Source: Pinibacter aurantiacus (GTDB lineage Bacteria > Bacteroidota > Bacteroidia > Chitinophagales > Chitinophagaceae). Taken from it: 64,000 bases of DNA. Below are positions 47,463 to 56,172 of the stretch, piece by piece. Each line of letters starts with the position of its first letter. The stretch's first letter is position 1. The DNA is taken from assembly GCF_019130065.1 (NCBI RefSeq), contig NZ_JAHSPG010000004.1, forward strand, positions 62,001 through 126,000. Reading direction: 5' to 3'. A program made the position numbers and the translations under genes. The notes below the pieces were generated by a model. That model saw only the letters and a list, made by a program, of their open reading frames with translations, did no database searches and had not been told where the DNA came from.

Positions 47463-47906
47463 ATGCGAAATATCAAATCAGAAATCATTGCAGCGATACT
47501 AGTGTTATTGTTTGCTTATACTGCCATTCAAAAATATATTGATCACAATACTTTCCTGCTCACTTTAAAAGATTCGCCCTTATTTCACCATATCGCTGGT
47601 TTAATATCATGGATCGTTCCTATTACAGAATTTGGCGTCGTAAGTCTTCTATTGTTTCCGACGCTCCGGAAAACAGGACTGTTTCTTGCAGCACTCCTAC
47701 TTGCATCATTTACATTGTACATAGGATATATGCTCATCTTTATTCCTAACCTACCTTGCTCATGTGGCGGCATTATCAGTTTATTATCATGGAAACAACA
47801 TTTGGTATTCAATATATTTTTCACGTCGCTTGCCACTTACGGTTGGTATGATATCAAATCAAATAAAAATATTGCAATCAGGAGAAGCCCAACACCTGTG
47901 ACATAG
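47463..47906 (+). CDS. MauE/DoxX-like redox-associated membrane protein
   Basis: The 147-residue protein has four predicted membrane helices (SEIIAAILVLLFAYTAIQK; GLISWIVPITEFGVVSLLLF; LFLAALLLASFTLYIGYMLI; HLVFNIFFTSLATYGWY). A cysteine motif, PCSCGG (Cys near 98 and 100), lies between helices 3 and 4. This matches the MauE-like group, thought to pass electrons to or from periplasmic thiols. It lies directly upstream of two exported proteins with a conserved Cys pair and near a TlpA gene, which suggests a shared disulphide pathway. Confidence 0.82.
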   Translation: MRNIKSEIIAAILVLLFAYTAIQKYIDHNTFLLTLKDSPLFHHIAGLISWIVPITEFGVVSLLLFPTLRKTGLFLAALLLASFTLYIGYMLIFIPNLPCSCGGIISLLSWKQHLVFNIFFTSLATYGWYDIKSNKNIAIRRSPTPVT

Positions 47907-47937
47907 TAGGCACCATTTTAAACTTTACACACTTTTT

Positions 47938-48210
47938 ATGAAACAGTATCTTTTAGGCTTTGTTGCCCTCGTAACAGCGATTACTTTGAATTCATTTACC
48001 TTAAGAACAGAAAACCATCGTGGGACTACCAACATCTATAAATACCTGGATTATCCCAACGATGCTTTTATCAACAACTCCGCGCATTACCAACAAGTGA
48101 GCAGCATTACTTGTCCGGGAGGTTCACACAGATGTGCGGTTGAAGCACAGGATGATGGAACCGGTTTACCAGACCTGACAGTTCCGTACACTCCAAGAAC
48201 CAAGAATTAA
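47938..48210 (+). CDS. Exported Cys-pair mini-protein 1 (DUF6520-like)
   Basis: The 90-residue protein has a signal-like N-terminus (MKQYLLGFVALVTAITLNSF) and a variable middle. The conserved end holds Cys59 and Cys66 (C-P-G-G-S-H-R-C-A-V), then AQDDGTG, PDLT, PYT and RT-N. The C-X6-C pair and small exported form resemble DUF6520 proteins of Bacteroidetes. It is paralogous to the gene at 48353 and follows MauE by 31 bp, with its own AAACTTTACACA box upstream and a strong terminator downstream. Function is unknown; a secreted disulphide peptide is the simplest reading. Confidence 0.75.
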   Translation: MKQYLLGFVALVTAITLNSFTLRTENHRGTTNIYKYLDYPNDAFINNSAHYQQVSSITCPGGSHRCAVEAQDDGTGLPDLTVPYTPRTKN

Positions 48211-48217
48211 ACTTGGG

Positions 48218-48294
48218 AAAAAGGGCATGCGGCCATACCCAAGCATCATAGGTAAGTTCTTATTCCAATGGGTATGAACTGCTGCCCTTTTTTT
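48218..48294 (+). terminator. Large two-stem terminator after mini-protein 1
   Basis: AAAAAGGGCA (48218-48227) pairs with TGCCCTTTTT (48283-48292), enclosing a second stem CATACCC (48234-48240) / GGGTATG (48270-48276). It ends in a T-run. It may cut transcript levels between the two mini-protein genes. Confidence 0.8.
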
Positions 48295-48352
48295 GGTGGC
48301 ATGCGAATTAAAAACGGCATCTATATTTTAAATCTGAAAACATTTGTTTTAT

Positions 48353-48637
48353 ATGAAAAAGTATTATTTGGGAGCAGTCGCTCTTTTAACAGCAATCACT
48401 TTGAATTCGTTTACGATTAGGACAAGCCATAAAGGGATTACCAAAAATTTCGTTTACACGGCCTACCCTAATGATTCACAAATAAACAATCCGGCATTTT
48501 ACCAAATGACAGGTAATGACGGACAAGATCCATGGACTTGTTCAGGCACGCTTCACCGCTGTGCGGTTATAGCACAGGATGATGGCACTGGATCACCTGA
48601 CCTCACTCAACCCTACACCGTTAGAACCCGAAATTAA
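48353..48637 (+). CDS. Exported Cys-pair mini-protein 2 (DUF6520-like paralogue)
   Basis: The 94 residues from the ATG at 48353 begin MKKYYLGAVALLTAITLNSF and contain AYPND-QINN. Cys63 and Cys70 (C-S-G-T-L-H-R-C-A-V) are followed by AQDDGTG-PDLT-PYT-RTRN. The signal region and C-terminus are nearly the same as in mini-protein 1 while the middle has diverged, which suggests duplication with selection on the ends. It lies 143 bp downstream of its paralogue, is followed by a terminator, and is convergent with the TlpA gene at 48690. Confidence 0.75.
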   Translation: MKKYYLGAVALLTAITLNSFTIRTSHKGITKNFVYTAYPNDSQINNPAFYQMTGNDGQDPWTCSGTLHRCAVIAQDDGTGSPDLTQPYTVRTRN

Positions 48638-48648
48638 TCGGTAAGGTT

Positions 48649-48690
48649 GGCTGGATGCAATGATCAGGGATCATGCTCCAGCCCTTTTTT
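48649..48690 (+). terminator. Terminator after mini-protein 2
   Basis: GGCTGGA (48649-48655) pairs with TCCAGCC (48677-48683), with further inner pairing TGATC/GATCA, followed by a T-rich run that overlaps the stop codon of the convergent TlpA gene. Confidence 0.8.
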
Positions 48691-49988
48691 TATTTTTTGT
48701 CTTTAATAACGAGTATATCTATATCCCTTAAATCCTTGACTAGGTCAAGCCCATGTTTTTGCAACTCTTTTCTAACTTCTTCCATTCTTGTCGGTTTTTC
48801 AATGCCATCCATCGACACACTCATTTCAGGATCCTGGTTCCTATCAGTTTTTGTTTCGTCTATGATTGGCGTTTTAATGTCCACATTGCTATCTTTCAGG
48901 TATTGATATACTGAAAAGCCTTTATTTCTGTACTTAGACTTTTTATCACGCGTAGAAACCTCCATACTATTTACTACGGTTGGATTTGCTCTTTTATCGA
49001 CAAGAATCAGGCATTCAACTTTTCTCTTTTCAACTGAAGCTATAAAAGGAGAATAGATGTTCAAATCTCTGCGCATAGCAGCATACAATTCGCGTTGGTC
49101 CCTACCCGGAATAACCGCTTCATAACTTGCCCTTTTTGCTTTCCAGGTATCAGCCAAACTATCAACATAAGGACGCGTCATAAAATCAATAGTGCTGTCA
49201 GATTGAACTTCCACGCGATTATTCTTACTAAATGTTCCATCACCAAACGAATTGTTATAAGCAATTTGGAACAATGTTTTTATTGGATAATTGACCACTC
49301 TCAGGATCTGGGTATCGCTTGAAGTATCCGTCACTACTTGAGGGAAAGTGAATTCTACTCCATCCAGAGCGGTTGCATACAAAGTATGATACTTGATTGC
49401 CTTATCCCATCTTCCGTTACCTTCTGCATAAAGATTTGCTTCGTCATTAAATCCTAACAATTCTTTTTTATGGGAAAATGCTAAATGTTCGCCACGGAAA
49501 AACTTTTCAATATTTTCTGCTGTGGCGTTTTCATAACTTGTTATGTACCTGATAACACCCCGTTGATCAATCCAAACATGATGGGGAACACTTAAATGTG
49601 GAAATAACCTGTTCAATATTGAATCCCCTGTCATCATGGGTGTCGTTGGAAGGGACTTCATTATCTTTTTTAAATATCTTTCAACATTCGCTCGCCTATC
49701 ATTACTGACCATCATTATTTGAACATTGTCTTTAAACTCCTCCTGCAAAGAATCAAGGTGCGGCATTGCCTGTACACAGGAACTACAGCCTATGCCCCAT
49801 AAATCTAAAATGATGAGTTTGCCTTTTAGATCATTAAAAGATTTTCCCGGTGGATTGTTTAATAAGGTCTCACCAAAAATAATATTTGGCAATGTATCTC
49901 CAGGTTGCAAGCCTTGTTTGGTAGAGGTTTGCGCATATAACACAATTGCCGATGCAAGAAGGCATACGCACATGATTATCCTTTTCAT
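48690..49988 (-). CDS. TlpA-like exported thioredoxin protein with CSSC redox motif
   Basis: The 432-residue protein has a signal peptide (cleavage near VLYAQ) and a thioredoxin domain with LWGIGCSSCVQAMPHLDSLQ (Cys near 68 and 71) and cis-Pro in LSVPHHVWIDQRGVIRYI. A C-terminal extension of about 240 residues lacks a known domain. The motif is C-S-S-C rather than the C-G-P-C of the two TlpA proteins at 19007 and 20178, which should change its redox potential. It is the last gene of the second sigma/FecR/SusC/SusD cassette and faces the mini-protein genes. Confidence 0.88.
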   Translation of the reverse strand: MKRIIMCVCLLASAIVLYAQTSTKQGLQPGDTLPNIIFGETLLNNPPGKSFNDLKGKLIILDLWGIGCSSCVQAMPHLDSLQEEFKDNVQIMMVSNDRRANVERYLKKIMKSLPTTPMMTGDSILNRLFPHLSVPHHVWIDQRGVIRYITSYENATAENIEKFFRGEHLAFSHKKELLGFNDEANLYAEGNGRWDKAIKYHTLYATALDGVEFTFPQVVTDTSSDTQILRVVNYPIKTLFQIAYNNSFGDGTFSKNNRVEVQSDSTIDFMTRPYVDSLADTWKAKRASYEAVIPGRDQRELYAAMRRDLNIYSPFIASVEKRKVECLILVDKRANPTVVNSMEVSTRDKKSKYRNKGFSVYQYLKDSNVDIKTPIIDETKTDRNQDPEMSVSMDGIEKPTRMEEVRKELQKHGLDLVKDLRDIDILVIKDKK

Positions 49989-50030
49989 ACCGTAGTATAA
50001 ATTTAAAGTGTAAAAAAAATGAAGTTGTAA

Positions 50031-51398
50031 TTAGTATCCTTTGTTCTGCGTCAATGCGGGGTTTAAATTGATTTGACCAATAGGTATTGGCCAGAGGGTA
50101 TCGCTCGGTACCCAATCAGGTTTGATAATGCTTAATACAGTAGCAGCCCTTCCAGTTCGTTTCAAATCAAACCAGCGATGTCCCCATTCAAAACATAGTT
50201 CCATTCGTCTTTCCTGCTCTATCGCTTGTAAAATGCTATGCAGGTCATTAGCAGTCGTAGGTTTAAGACCCGCTCTTGCACGAATAACATTTATGTCTTT
50301 AACAGCAATTTCTAAATTTCCCAATTGCGCATTGGCTTCGGCACGGATTAAATACAATTCAGCCAGTCTCATGACCACGTAATTTTCAGACACTTCCAGG
50401 CTAGTACGCACTTTATACTTAAATGGATAAAAGAGGATTTTGCCATTAAAAACGCGAGATTTTATCCATGCCGCTTTTCGAAGATCCCCTTCTTCAAAAG
50501 CATCCAGCAATTTTGTCGTGATGAGAAATGACGGCTGTGTATTGTTGTTGGCCGGCAATATCAAATTGCCTTCTGTCGTATTATAATTGGGAAGTACCGG
50601 TTGCAGTTGCCAAATCGCCTCCGCACTTTCTTTTTGGAAAATAGTTGACAGATCATTGTCTAAATGAAATTGATTATTAGCGATGACCTCACTCGTTGTT
50701 ATGGCTGCATTTGAATAATCATTTGTTTCTAACTGAATTCTTGCCAACAGAGTTTTTGCCGCCCATTTGTTTGGCCTTGTTCTTTCGGGTTCCGGATAAT
50801 CATCAGGAAGTAAATCAATGGCTTCTTTAATATCATTCACCATCTGCTTATACACTTCGTATTGCGATGTTCTTGGAAAGTTCATATTGACTTTATAAGA
50901 TGAAGTCAACTCCAATGGCACATCTCCGAAAATATCTACGAGGTAATCATAACAAAAAACACGGATGAACAAGGCTTCACCTGATAGCCTTTGTTTAACT
51001 GCGGATGTAAGTACGGTAGATGCTTTGAGTTGTTCAAGTGCAAGATTGGCCGCATAAATATATTTATACATGGGTATCCAAAAACTACTTTCAATAAGCC
51101 CGTGATTGGTTTGTGAGATATTGCTTGCGGTAAATTCGTCAAACCTACCAGGCGTATAATAGTACAATTCATCTGCATACAAGCCTTCGAGCAAAGAAGT
51201 ATACCCGCTTGAAAATTGATTGGTACCATTCATCATCTCGCTGTAAATACCGGTGATGGTTTCAGTTGCCGTCGCATCATTTGTAAATGGTTTAGGGTTT
51301 ACAATCTGATCATCCGGTGGATCAATCGTTACGAATTTTTTACAACCATTTGCAATGGTCAATATTATACTAAGTAGAAGTATGGCAATTGTTTTCAT
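50031..51398 (-). CDS. SusD/RagB-family outer-membrane lipoprotein
   Basis: The 455-residue protein has lipobox Cys19 (IANGCKK). It shows SusD motifs: RLSGEALFIRVFCYDYLVDI, NKWAAKTLLARIQLETNDYS, YVVMRLAELYLIRAEANAQL, ERRMELCFEWGHRWFDLKRT and LWPIPIGQINLNPALTQN. It follows susC by 10 bp and precedes the CSSC TlpA gene by 42 bp. The start at 51398 gives the proper lipobox and avoids overlap with susC. Confidence 0.93.
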   Translation of the reverse strand: MKTIAILLLSIILTIANGCKKFVTIDPPDDQIVNPKPFTNDATATETITGIYSEMMNGTNQFSSGYTSLLEGLYADELYYYTPGRFDEFTASNISQTNHGLIESSFWIPMYKYIYAANLALEQLKASTVLTSAVKQRLSGEALFIRVFCYDYLVDIFGDVPLELTSSYKVNMNFPRTSQYEVYKQMVNDIKEAIDLLPDDYPEPERTRPNKWAAKTLLARIQLETNDYSNAAITTSEVIANNQFHLDNDLSTIFQKESAEAIWQLQPVLPNYNTTEGNLILPANNNTQPSFLITTKLLDAFEEGDLRKAAWIKSRVFNGKILFYPFKYKVRTSLEVSENYVVMRLAELYLIRAEANAQLGNLEIAVKDINVIRARAGLKPTTANDLHSILQAIEQERRMELCFEWGHRWFDLKRTGRAATVLSIIKPDWVPSDTLWPIPIGQINLNPALTQNKGY

Positions 51399-51408
51399 GG
51401 TCAATTTT

Positions 51409-54400
51409 TTAAAATGAAAGTTTAACGCCTGCTGCAATAGTTACCAAAGGTGGCAATGTGGTTGTGCTTTTAGATTCCGGATCTAATCCTTTGTAACTGG
51501 TTATGGTTGCGAGATTTTGGGCCTGCAGAAATACTTGCGCACTTGCCAATTTTACCCGGCTCAGCAGTTTATCGTTAAGACTATATTGTATTGAAATATT
51601 TTTAAGCCGGATGAATGAGGCATCGGTCAATATAGCGCTTGATTGGTTTACAAAATCAGTCGCCTGAACAGCCGCACCGGAATAGTCTTGTGAATACAGT
51701 TGGTATGGCCTCAGGTCACCAGCCGCTTGCCAACGATCCAATACCAAATTGCTTTGGTTAGCCATGAGACCCGGGGTTGAATACGAACCATACACTGGAT
51801 CAATTCCTTTCTGTTTCACAAACTGTAAATGAATATCCAATTGCCAGTTTCTATAACGAAATGTATTTAATAGTCCCCCATAAAAGCTGGGATCAGTAGT
51901 GCCAATGGTTATATAATCTCCGGTATTAATGATGCCATCTTTATTGAGATCATTAAAACGGTAAACCCCATTTTCGGGATCAACGCCAAGAAACTGGTAA
52001 CCTCTTTTTAGATTCAACGGTTCACCAATTTGGTATCGAGTGGCATATGATGAACTTTCAAGTCCCGGAAATTTATCAAGACTGTTTTTTGTAATGCTGA
52101 TATTGAATGCAGTCTTCCAATCGAATTTTGATTTTCGAATATTCACTGTTTGCAGTTCTATCTCCCATCCTTTGTTGCTCACGACACCGGGGAAATTCAT
52201 AAGGATGCTAGTGGCACCCGTCTGCCCGGGCAAACTGTATTGAATGATTTGGTTGGTACTCCTATTTTTGAACCACGCTGCATTGAGCATAATCCTGTTT
52301 TTTAGAAAGCCAAACTCCACAGCAATCTCACCTTTGATATTATTTTCCCAACTAAAATCAGGATTGTATAACCTTGAAGGTCTGAGTGCCGGTTGTCCCT
52401 GGTAAGGATAACGTGTAATAACATACGTATCCAGGTACTGGTAATTTCCTATCCTATCATTGCCTGTGATGCCATAACTACCGCGGAGTTTACCGAAGGA
52501 TAAAAAGGGCAGTTTATTTTGTACAAACTGTTCTTCCGAAAATATCCATGCGGCACCGATTGCGCCGAAGTTGGCAAATTGTTTTCCCGGTCCGAAGCGG
52601 CTGGAACCATCTCTTCTACCGGTTGCATTGATCAGGTATTTACCTGACCAGTTGTAATTGATCCTTGCAAAAAGCGCATTGTAATGATATTGATTGGAGG
52701 TACTGTTAACAACAATATTTGGTGCAGCATTGATAGACTTCAGCAGCAAGTCACTATTGTAACCATAGCCATCAGTAACCTGTGATTTGTCAATACTTTC
52801 CTGGAAAGTTGTACCGAGTAGCACGGCAAGTTTTCCTTTCTTTCCAACCCTTTCGTTGTTGTATTCTATTTGGGGTTCAATGTTCCATATTTTTTCAGAA
52901 CTGATCCCAAAGGAGTTGCTTCCCTGTGGCAAATAAGACGGGTCCTGTGAGGAAATCGGATAAAAAGCATTTTCGTTGAACAAAAACTGGTTATAGCCCA
53001 ATGACGTTTTTAATGTTAGGTGATCAAAAAACTTATAACTTATAATTCCTGTTGCAGTAAACCTGTCAGTTGATGTATTGTAAGGTTGTTGCAAAGTGCC
53101 ATAAGGATTACCATTGGATATGGTGCCGGGTTTATCCTGCCATTGCAGCGCTCCTGTTGAATCGTAAGGCGCATACATATTGGGTGGCAAATAGATATAA
53201 GCCGTCATGTCTTGTTGAGGTAAATGTGTTTCCTCGTCGGTATAAGATGAACTGAAATTAAAATTGAATCGCTTGTCAAGGGATTGATGTGCGACAAAAA
53301 CATTTCCATTTATGCGCCTGTCAAAAAAATTACCGGTAAACACTGTTCCATCATTTAGATAACCCAACCCAAAACCAAATTTGGTATTGGCATTACCACC
53401 GCTTAGTTGAACCTGGGCATTTTCGGAAAGAGCAGTTTTACCGATTAGCATTTTTCGCCAATCATTATATCTTGAAGTGTCCCATACCAATAAATCAGGA
53501 GCGTTCGTCTCATCCGGCTCTATCGCGTCATTTTTAAACGCCTCTCTGCGCATCATCAGGTAAGTTGGCGTATTCATCAGGCCCATTGAATTCCGGACCT
53601 TTGAAAAATTTTGAGCATACGTAAAACTCAAATGGGTCCCCCCTTCTTTATACTTTTTCGTTGTAATGAGAATCACTCCATTTGCGCCCCTGCTTCCGTA
53701 AATGGCAGTTGCATCGGCATCTTTTAAAACCTCAATGCTTTCAATGGTAGAAGGATCAATATTATTAAATGGACTATTAGCAACCAGGCCACTTCTTTTA
53801 GAAAAACTGGTAACATTGTTCAGGAAAGGTACACCGTCGATGATGTACAAGGGATCAGTTCCACTTTGAATGGAGTTCATTCCCCTGATAAGCACTTTGA
53901 AATTAGAACCCGGCAACCCATTGCTTTGCGTTATTTGTAAACCGGTGATTCTTCCCTCCAAAGCACCAAGAGGATTGGCAACAGGTTGCTTGCTGATTTC
54001 ATTGGCGGTTAGCCTGCCTACAGCACCTGTATTCAGACGTCGGGTGGTGGTGCCGTAGGCTATGACGATGGTTTCGTCAAGGGCTGCAACCGCTACTTTT
54101 AAGAACACATGAGAAAAGTTTTCTTTTATGATCGTAATTTCTTGGGGTACGTAACCGACACTACTAATAATCAAAACGGCTCCTTTGGGCAATGCGTCAA
54201 TAACAAAATTTCCTTTGTTATCTGTATTCTGATAGGTCTGTGAGCCTTTAATCTGGATGGTTGCTCCTGGCAAAGCCTCGCCTTGTTCATTGCTAACTAT
54301 ACCGGTTACCCGTAACAGCTGTAGGGAATCTTTTTGGTTGCTTTCAGGTTGCCTGCCTGATGATTTAATGGTGATGTAATGGTCCTCAATCTGATAGGTC

Positions 54401-54705
54401 AAACCAATGTTTTTAAAACATGCGTCTAACACTGAATTAATGGAAGCATTTTTTAAATGAATTGAAACTAGTGGACGACTTGCCATATCCTCACGGGTAT
54501 AGAAAAAATGGAAGGAACTTTGTTCCTCGATCAGCGCAAAAACCTTTTCAAGAGGTTGCTTGTTTACCGATAGGGAAATCTTTTGTGCATTTGCACTTTT
54601 TGCAGAGAGAGCCAAACAAACAAATAGTATCCCTACTACCTGCTTGAGTGAAGGTACTTGACATAAGCGTTCAGGCAATAGCCTGCCATATGCAGCTACA
54701 TGCAT
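51409..54705 (-). CDS. SusC-family TonB-dependent transporter with STN signalling domain
   Basis: The 1098-residue protein has a signal peptide (cleavage near KSANAQ) and an STN domain at about 42-112 (ISLSVNKQPLEKVFALIEEQ, SIHLKNASINSVLDACFKNI). A CarboxypepD_reg-like domain (about 130-205), the entry segment ETIVIAYGTTTRRLNTG, the plug motif DPLYIIDGVPFLNN...EVLKDADATAIYGSRGANGV and a barrel ending in GVKLSF follow. It is paired with FecR (54859) and a sigma factor (56173). Likely cargo is unknown; the nearby redox proteins and mini-proteins make peptides a fair possibility. Confidence 0.95.
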   Translation of the reverse strand: MHVAAYGRLLPERLCQVPSLKQVVGILFVCLALSAKSANAQKISLSVNKQPLEKVFALIEEQSSFHFFYTREDMASRPLVSIHLKNASINSVLDACFKNIGLTYQIEDHYITIKSSGRQPESNQKDSLQLLRVTGIVSNEQGEALPGATIQIKGSQTYQNTDNKGNFVIDALPKGAVLIISSVGYVPQEITIIKENFSHVFLKVAVAALDETIVIAYGTTTRRLNTGAVGRLTANEISKQPVANPLGALEGRITGLQITQSNGLPGSNFKVLIRGMNSIQSGTDPLYIIDGVPFLNNVTSFSKRSGLVANSPFNNIDPSTIESIEVLKDADATAIYGSRGANGVILITTKKYKEGGTHLSFTYAQNFSKVRNSMGLMNTPTYLMMRREAFKNDAIEPDETNAPDLLVWDTSRYNDWRKMLIGKTALSENAQVQLSGGNANTKFGFGLGYLNDGTVFTGNFFDRRINGNVFVAHQSLDKRFNFNFSSSYTDEETHLPQQDMTAYIYLPPNMYAPYDSTGALQWQDKPGTISNGNPYGTLQQPYNTSTDRFTATGIISYKFFDHLTLKTSLGYNQFLFNENAFYPISSQDPSYLPQGSNSFGISSEKIWNIEPQIEYNNERVGKKGKLAVLLGTTFQESIDKSQVTDGYGYNSDLLLKSINAAPNIVVNSTSNQYHYNALFARINYNWSGKYLINATGRRDGSSRFGPGKQFANFGAIGAAWIFSEEQFVQNKLPFLSFGKLRGSYGITGNDRIGNYQYLDTYVITRYPYQGQPALRPSRLYNPDFSWENNIKGEIAVEFGFLKNRIMLNAAWFKNRSTNQIIQYSLPGQTGATSILMNFPGVVSNKGWEIELQTVNIRKSKFDWKTAFNISITKNSLDKFPGLESSSYATRYQIGEPLNLKRGYQFLGVDPENGVYRFNDLNKDGIINTGDYITIGTTDPSFYGGLLNTFRYRNWQLDIHLQFVKQKGIDPVYGSYSTPGLMANQSNLVLDRWQAAGDLRPYQLYSQDYSGAAVQATDFVNQSSAILTDASFIRLKNISIQYSLNDKLLSRVKLASAQVFLQAQNLATITSYKGLDPESKSTTTLPPLVTIAAGVKLSF

Positions 54706-54858
54706 AGTTGTGTTGGTTTTAACTTGAGAGAATGCAGTTTTTTAAATTCCAGGGTTGTGCTGGCCGGTGAACACCGACTGCCCTTTTTCAATTGAATACC
54801 GGAGTGCCTTAATACTCACGGCGCAGTTTGAAGTATATAAGTGGTTTTTCTGACAGTA

Positions 54859-56046
54859 CTATGGGCTAACTTCTAATTTATTAGCACTCATCGTAAACCG
54901 TACCTGCCCAGTTCGTTCTAGTAATCGTAGTATTTTAGAAAGTGGTTCTTTTCTTGAAATCGAAGCGTTAAAGTGCCGTTCTATTTTTCCTTGATACGAA
55001 ATGTCTACATCATACCATCGTGCAAGCTGCCGCATGATGTTTTCAATCGGCTCGTCTTTAAAGACAAAATTATCATCCTTCCAGCCAGTTACTTCCTGCA
55101 TGCTGGCGACCCCTGTGGTCACAGTCCCTGACGGTTCAATATTCGCCTGTTGTCCCGGAACCAGTATCTGTTGCTGCTTACCAGTCACCACTTTTATTGA
55201 TCCTTCTACCAGCACTGCCGATTCGCGAGGTTCGTCAATATAGGTATTGATGTTAAAAGTGGTTCCAAGCACCTGTATGGAGGCGTTTGTCGTTTGTACC
55301 GAAAACGGCTTCGATGCATCTTTTGCAATCTCAAAAAAAGCCTCTCCTTCGATAAACACTTTTCTTTCATTTCCTGTAAAGGCGACAGGATATTTAATGG
55401 AGGATGCCGCGTTTAACCATACCTGTGAACCATCCGATAATTGTAATTTATATCGACCGCCTTTGGGAACTGTTAGTGTATTATACGCTGTCGCATTCAC
55501 CGAACTTTTACTTCCGGTGTAAGCAATAGATTCGCCATTGGCGGCAATAACAACGGCACCTTCTTTTGCGACTGTTCCGTTTGTAGAATTAACAAGTTCG
55601 ATGGTTTTACCATCTGTCAATTGTAAGACTGCCTTTGCAGATCCCGGTTGCTTATCTGGTGCATTGTTAAAAGCAATGGTCGATGGTATCGGGGTCGATT
55701 CTACTGTGTTGGATTTAATAAACCAGTCAATGCCAAAGGCAATTAATACAATCGCTGCTATGGACGCTGGAAGTAACCATTTGCGTTTCGATTTCTCAGG
55801 AAAAATTTGCGTTTTGATTTTATCGTAGGCTGAGTCTTTGTCAAGGCTTTGCATGAAGCTCATGGCTTCGTTTATGTTCCGTTCATCGGTTAACCTGGCA
55901 AATAATTCCATGTTTTCATCACTTTGTCCTACCCATTCATCCAGCTCGTCATGCTCACGTGTTGTCAGGGTTTTGTTGATAAACCCCGCAACCAGGTAAG
56001 CGATGCGTTGCGCTCTTTCCTCCGTTTCTTGAATCTGGAAGTTCAT
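54859..56046 (-). CDS. FecR-family anti-sigma factor
   Basis: The 395-residue protein has a cytoplasmic N-terminal part (VAGFINKTLTTREHDELDEW) and a membrane helix near 92-110 (WLLPASIAAIVLIAFGIDWF). The FecR domain has VPKGGRYKLQLSDGSQVWLN and RKVFIEGEAFFEIAKDASKP. A DUF4974-like end has NFVFKDEPIENIMRQLARWY and LSKILRLLERTGQVRFTMS. It links the STN domain of the SusC at 51409 to the sigma factor at 56173, in conserved order. Confidence 0.93.
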   Translation of the reverse strand: MNFQIQETEERAQRIAYLVAGFINKTLTTREHDELDEWVGQSDENMELFARLTDERNINEAMSFMQSLDKDSAYDKIKTQIFPEKSKRKWLLPASIAAIVLIAFGIDWFIKSNTVESTPIPSTIAFNNAPDKQPGSAKAVLQLTDGKTIELVNSTNGTVAKEGAVVIAANGESIAYTGSKSSVNATAYNTLTVPKGGRYKLQLSDGSQVWLNAASSIKYPVAFTGNERKVFIEGEAFFEIAKDASKPFSVQTTNASIQVLGTTFNINTYIDEPRESAVLVEGSIKVVTGKQQQILVPGQQANIEPSGTVTTGVASMQEVTGWKDDNFVFKDEPIENIMRQLARWYDVDISYQGKIERHFNASISRKEPLSKILRLLERTGQVRFTMSANKLEVSP

Positions 56047-56172
56047 TGCTTTAAATTTAATAAACTTTGGCGGCTTTTTTTGCAGGTATAATTACGGAAA
56101 TACCATGAATTCTGCGTCCTGTACAATTAAAACAACAGATTGAAACGCTCATTACAAAAAATAGCAAAAAAA

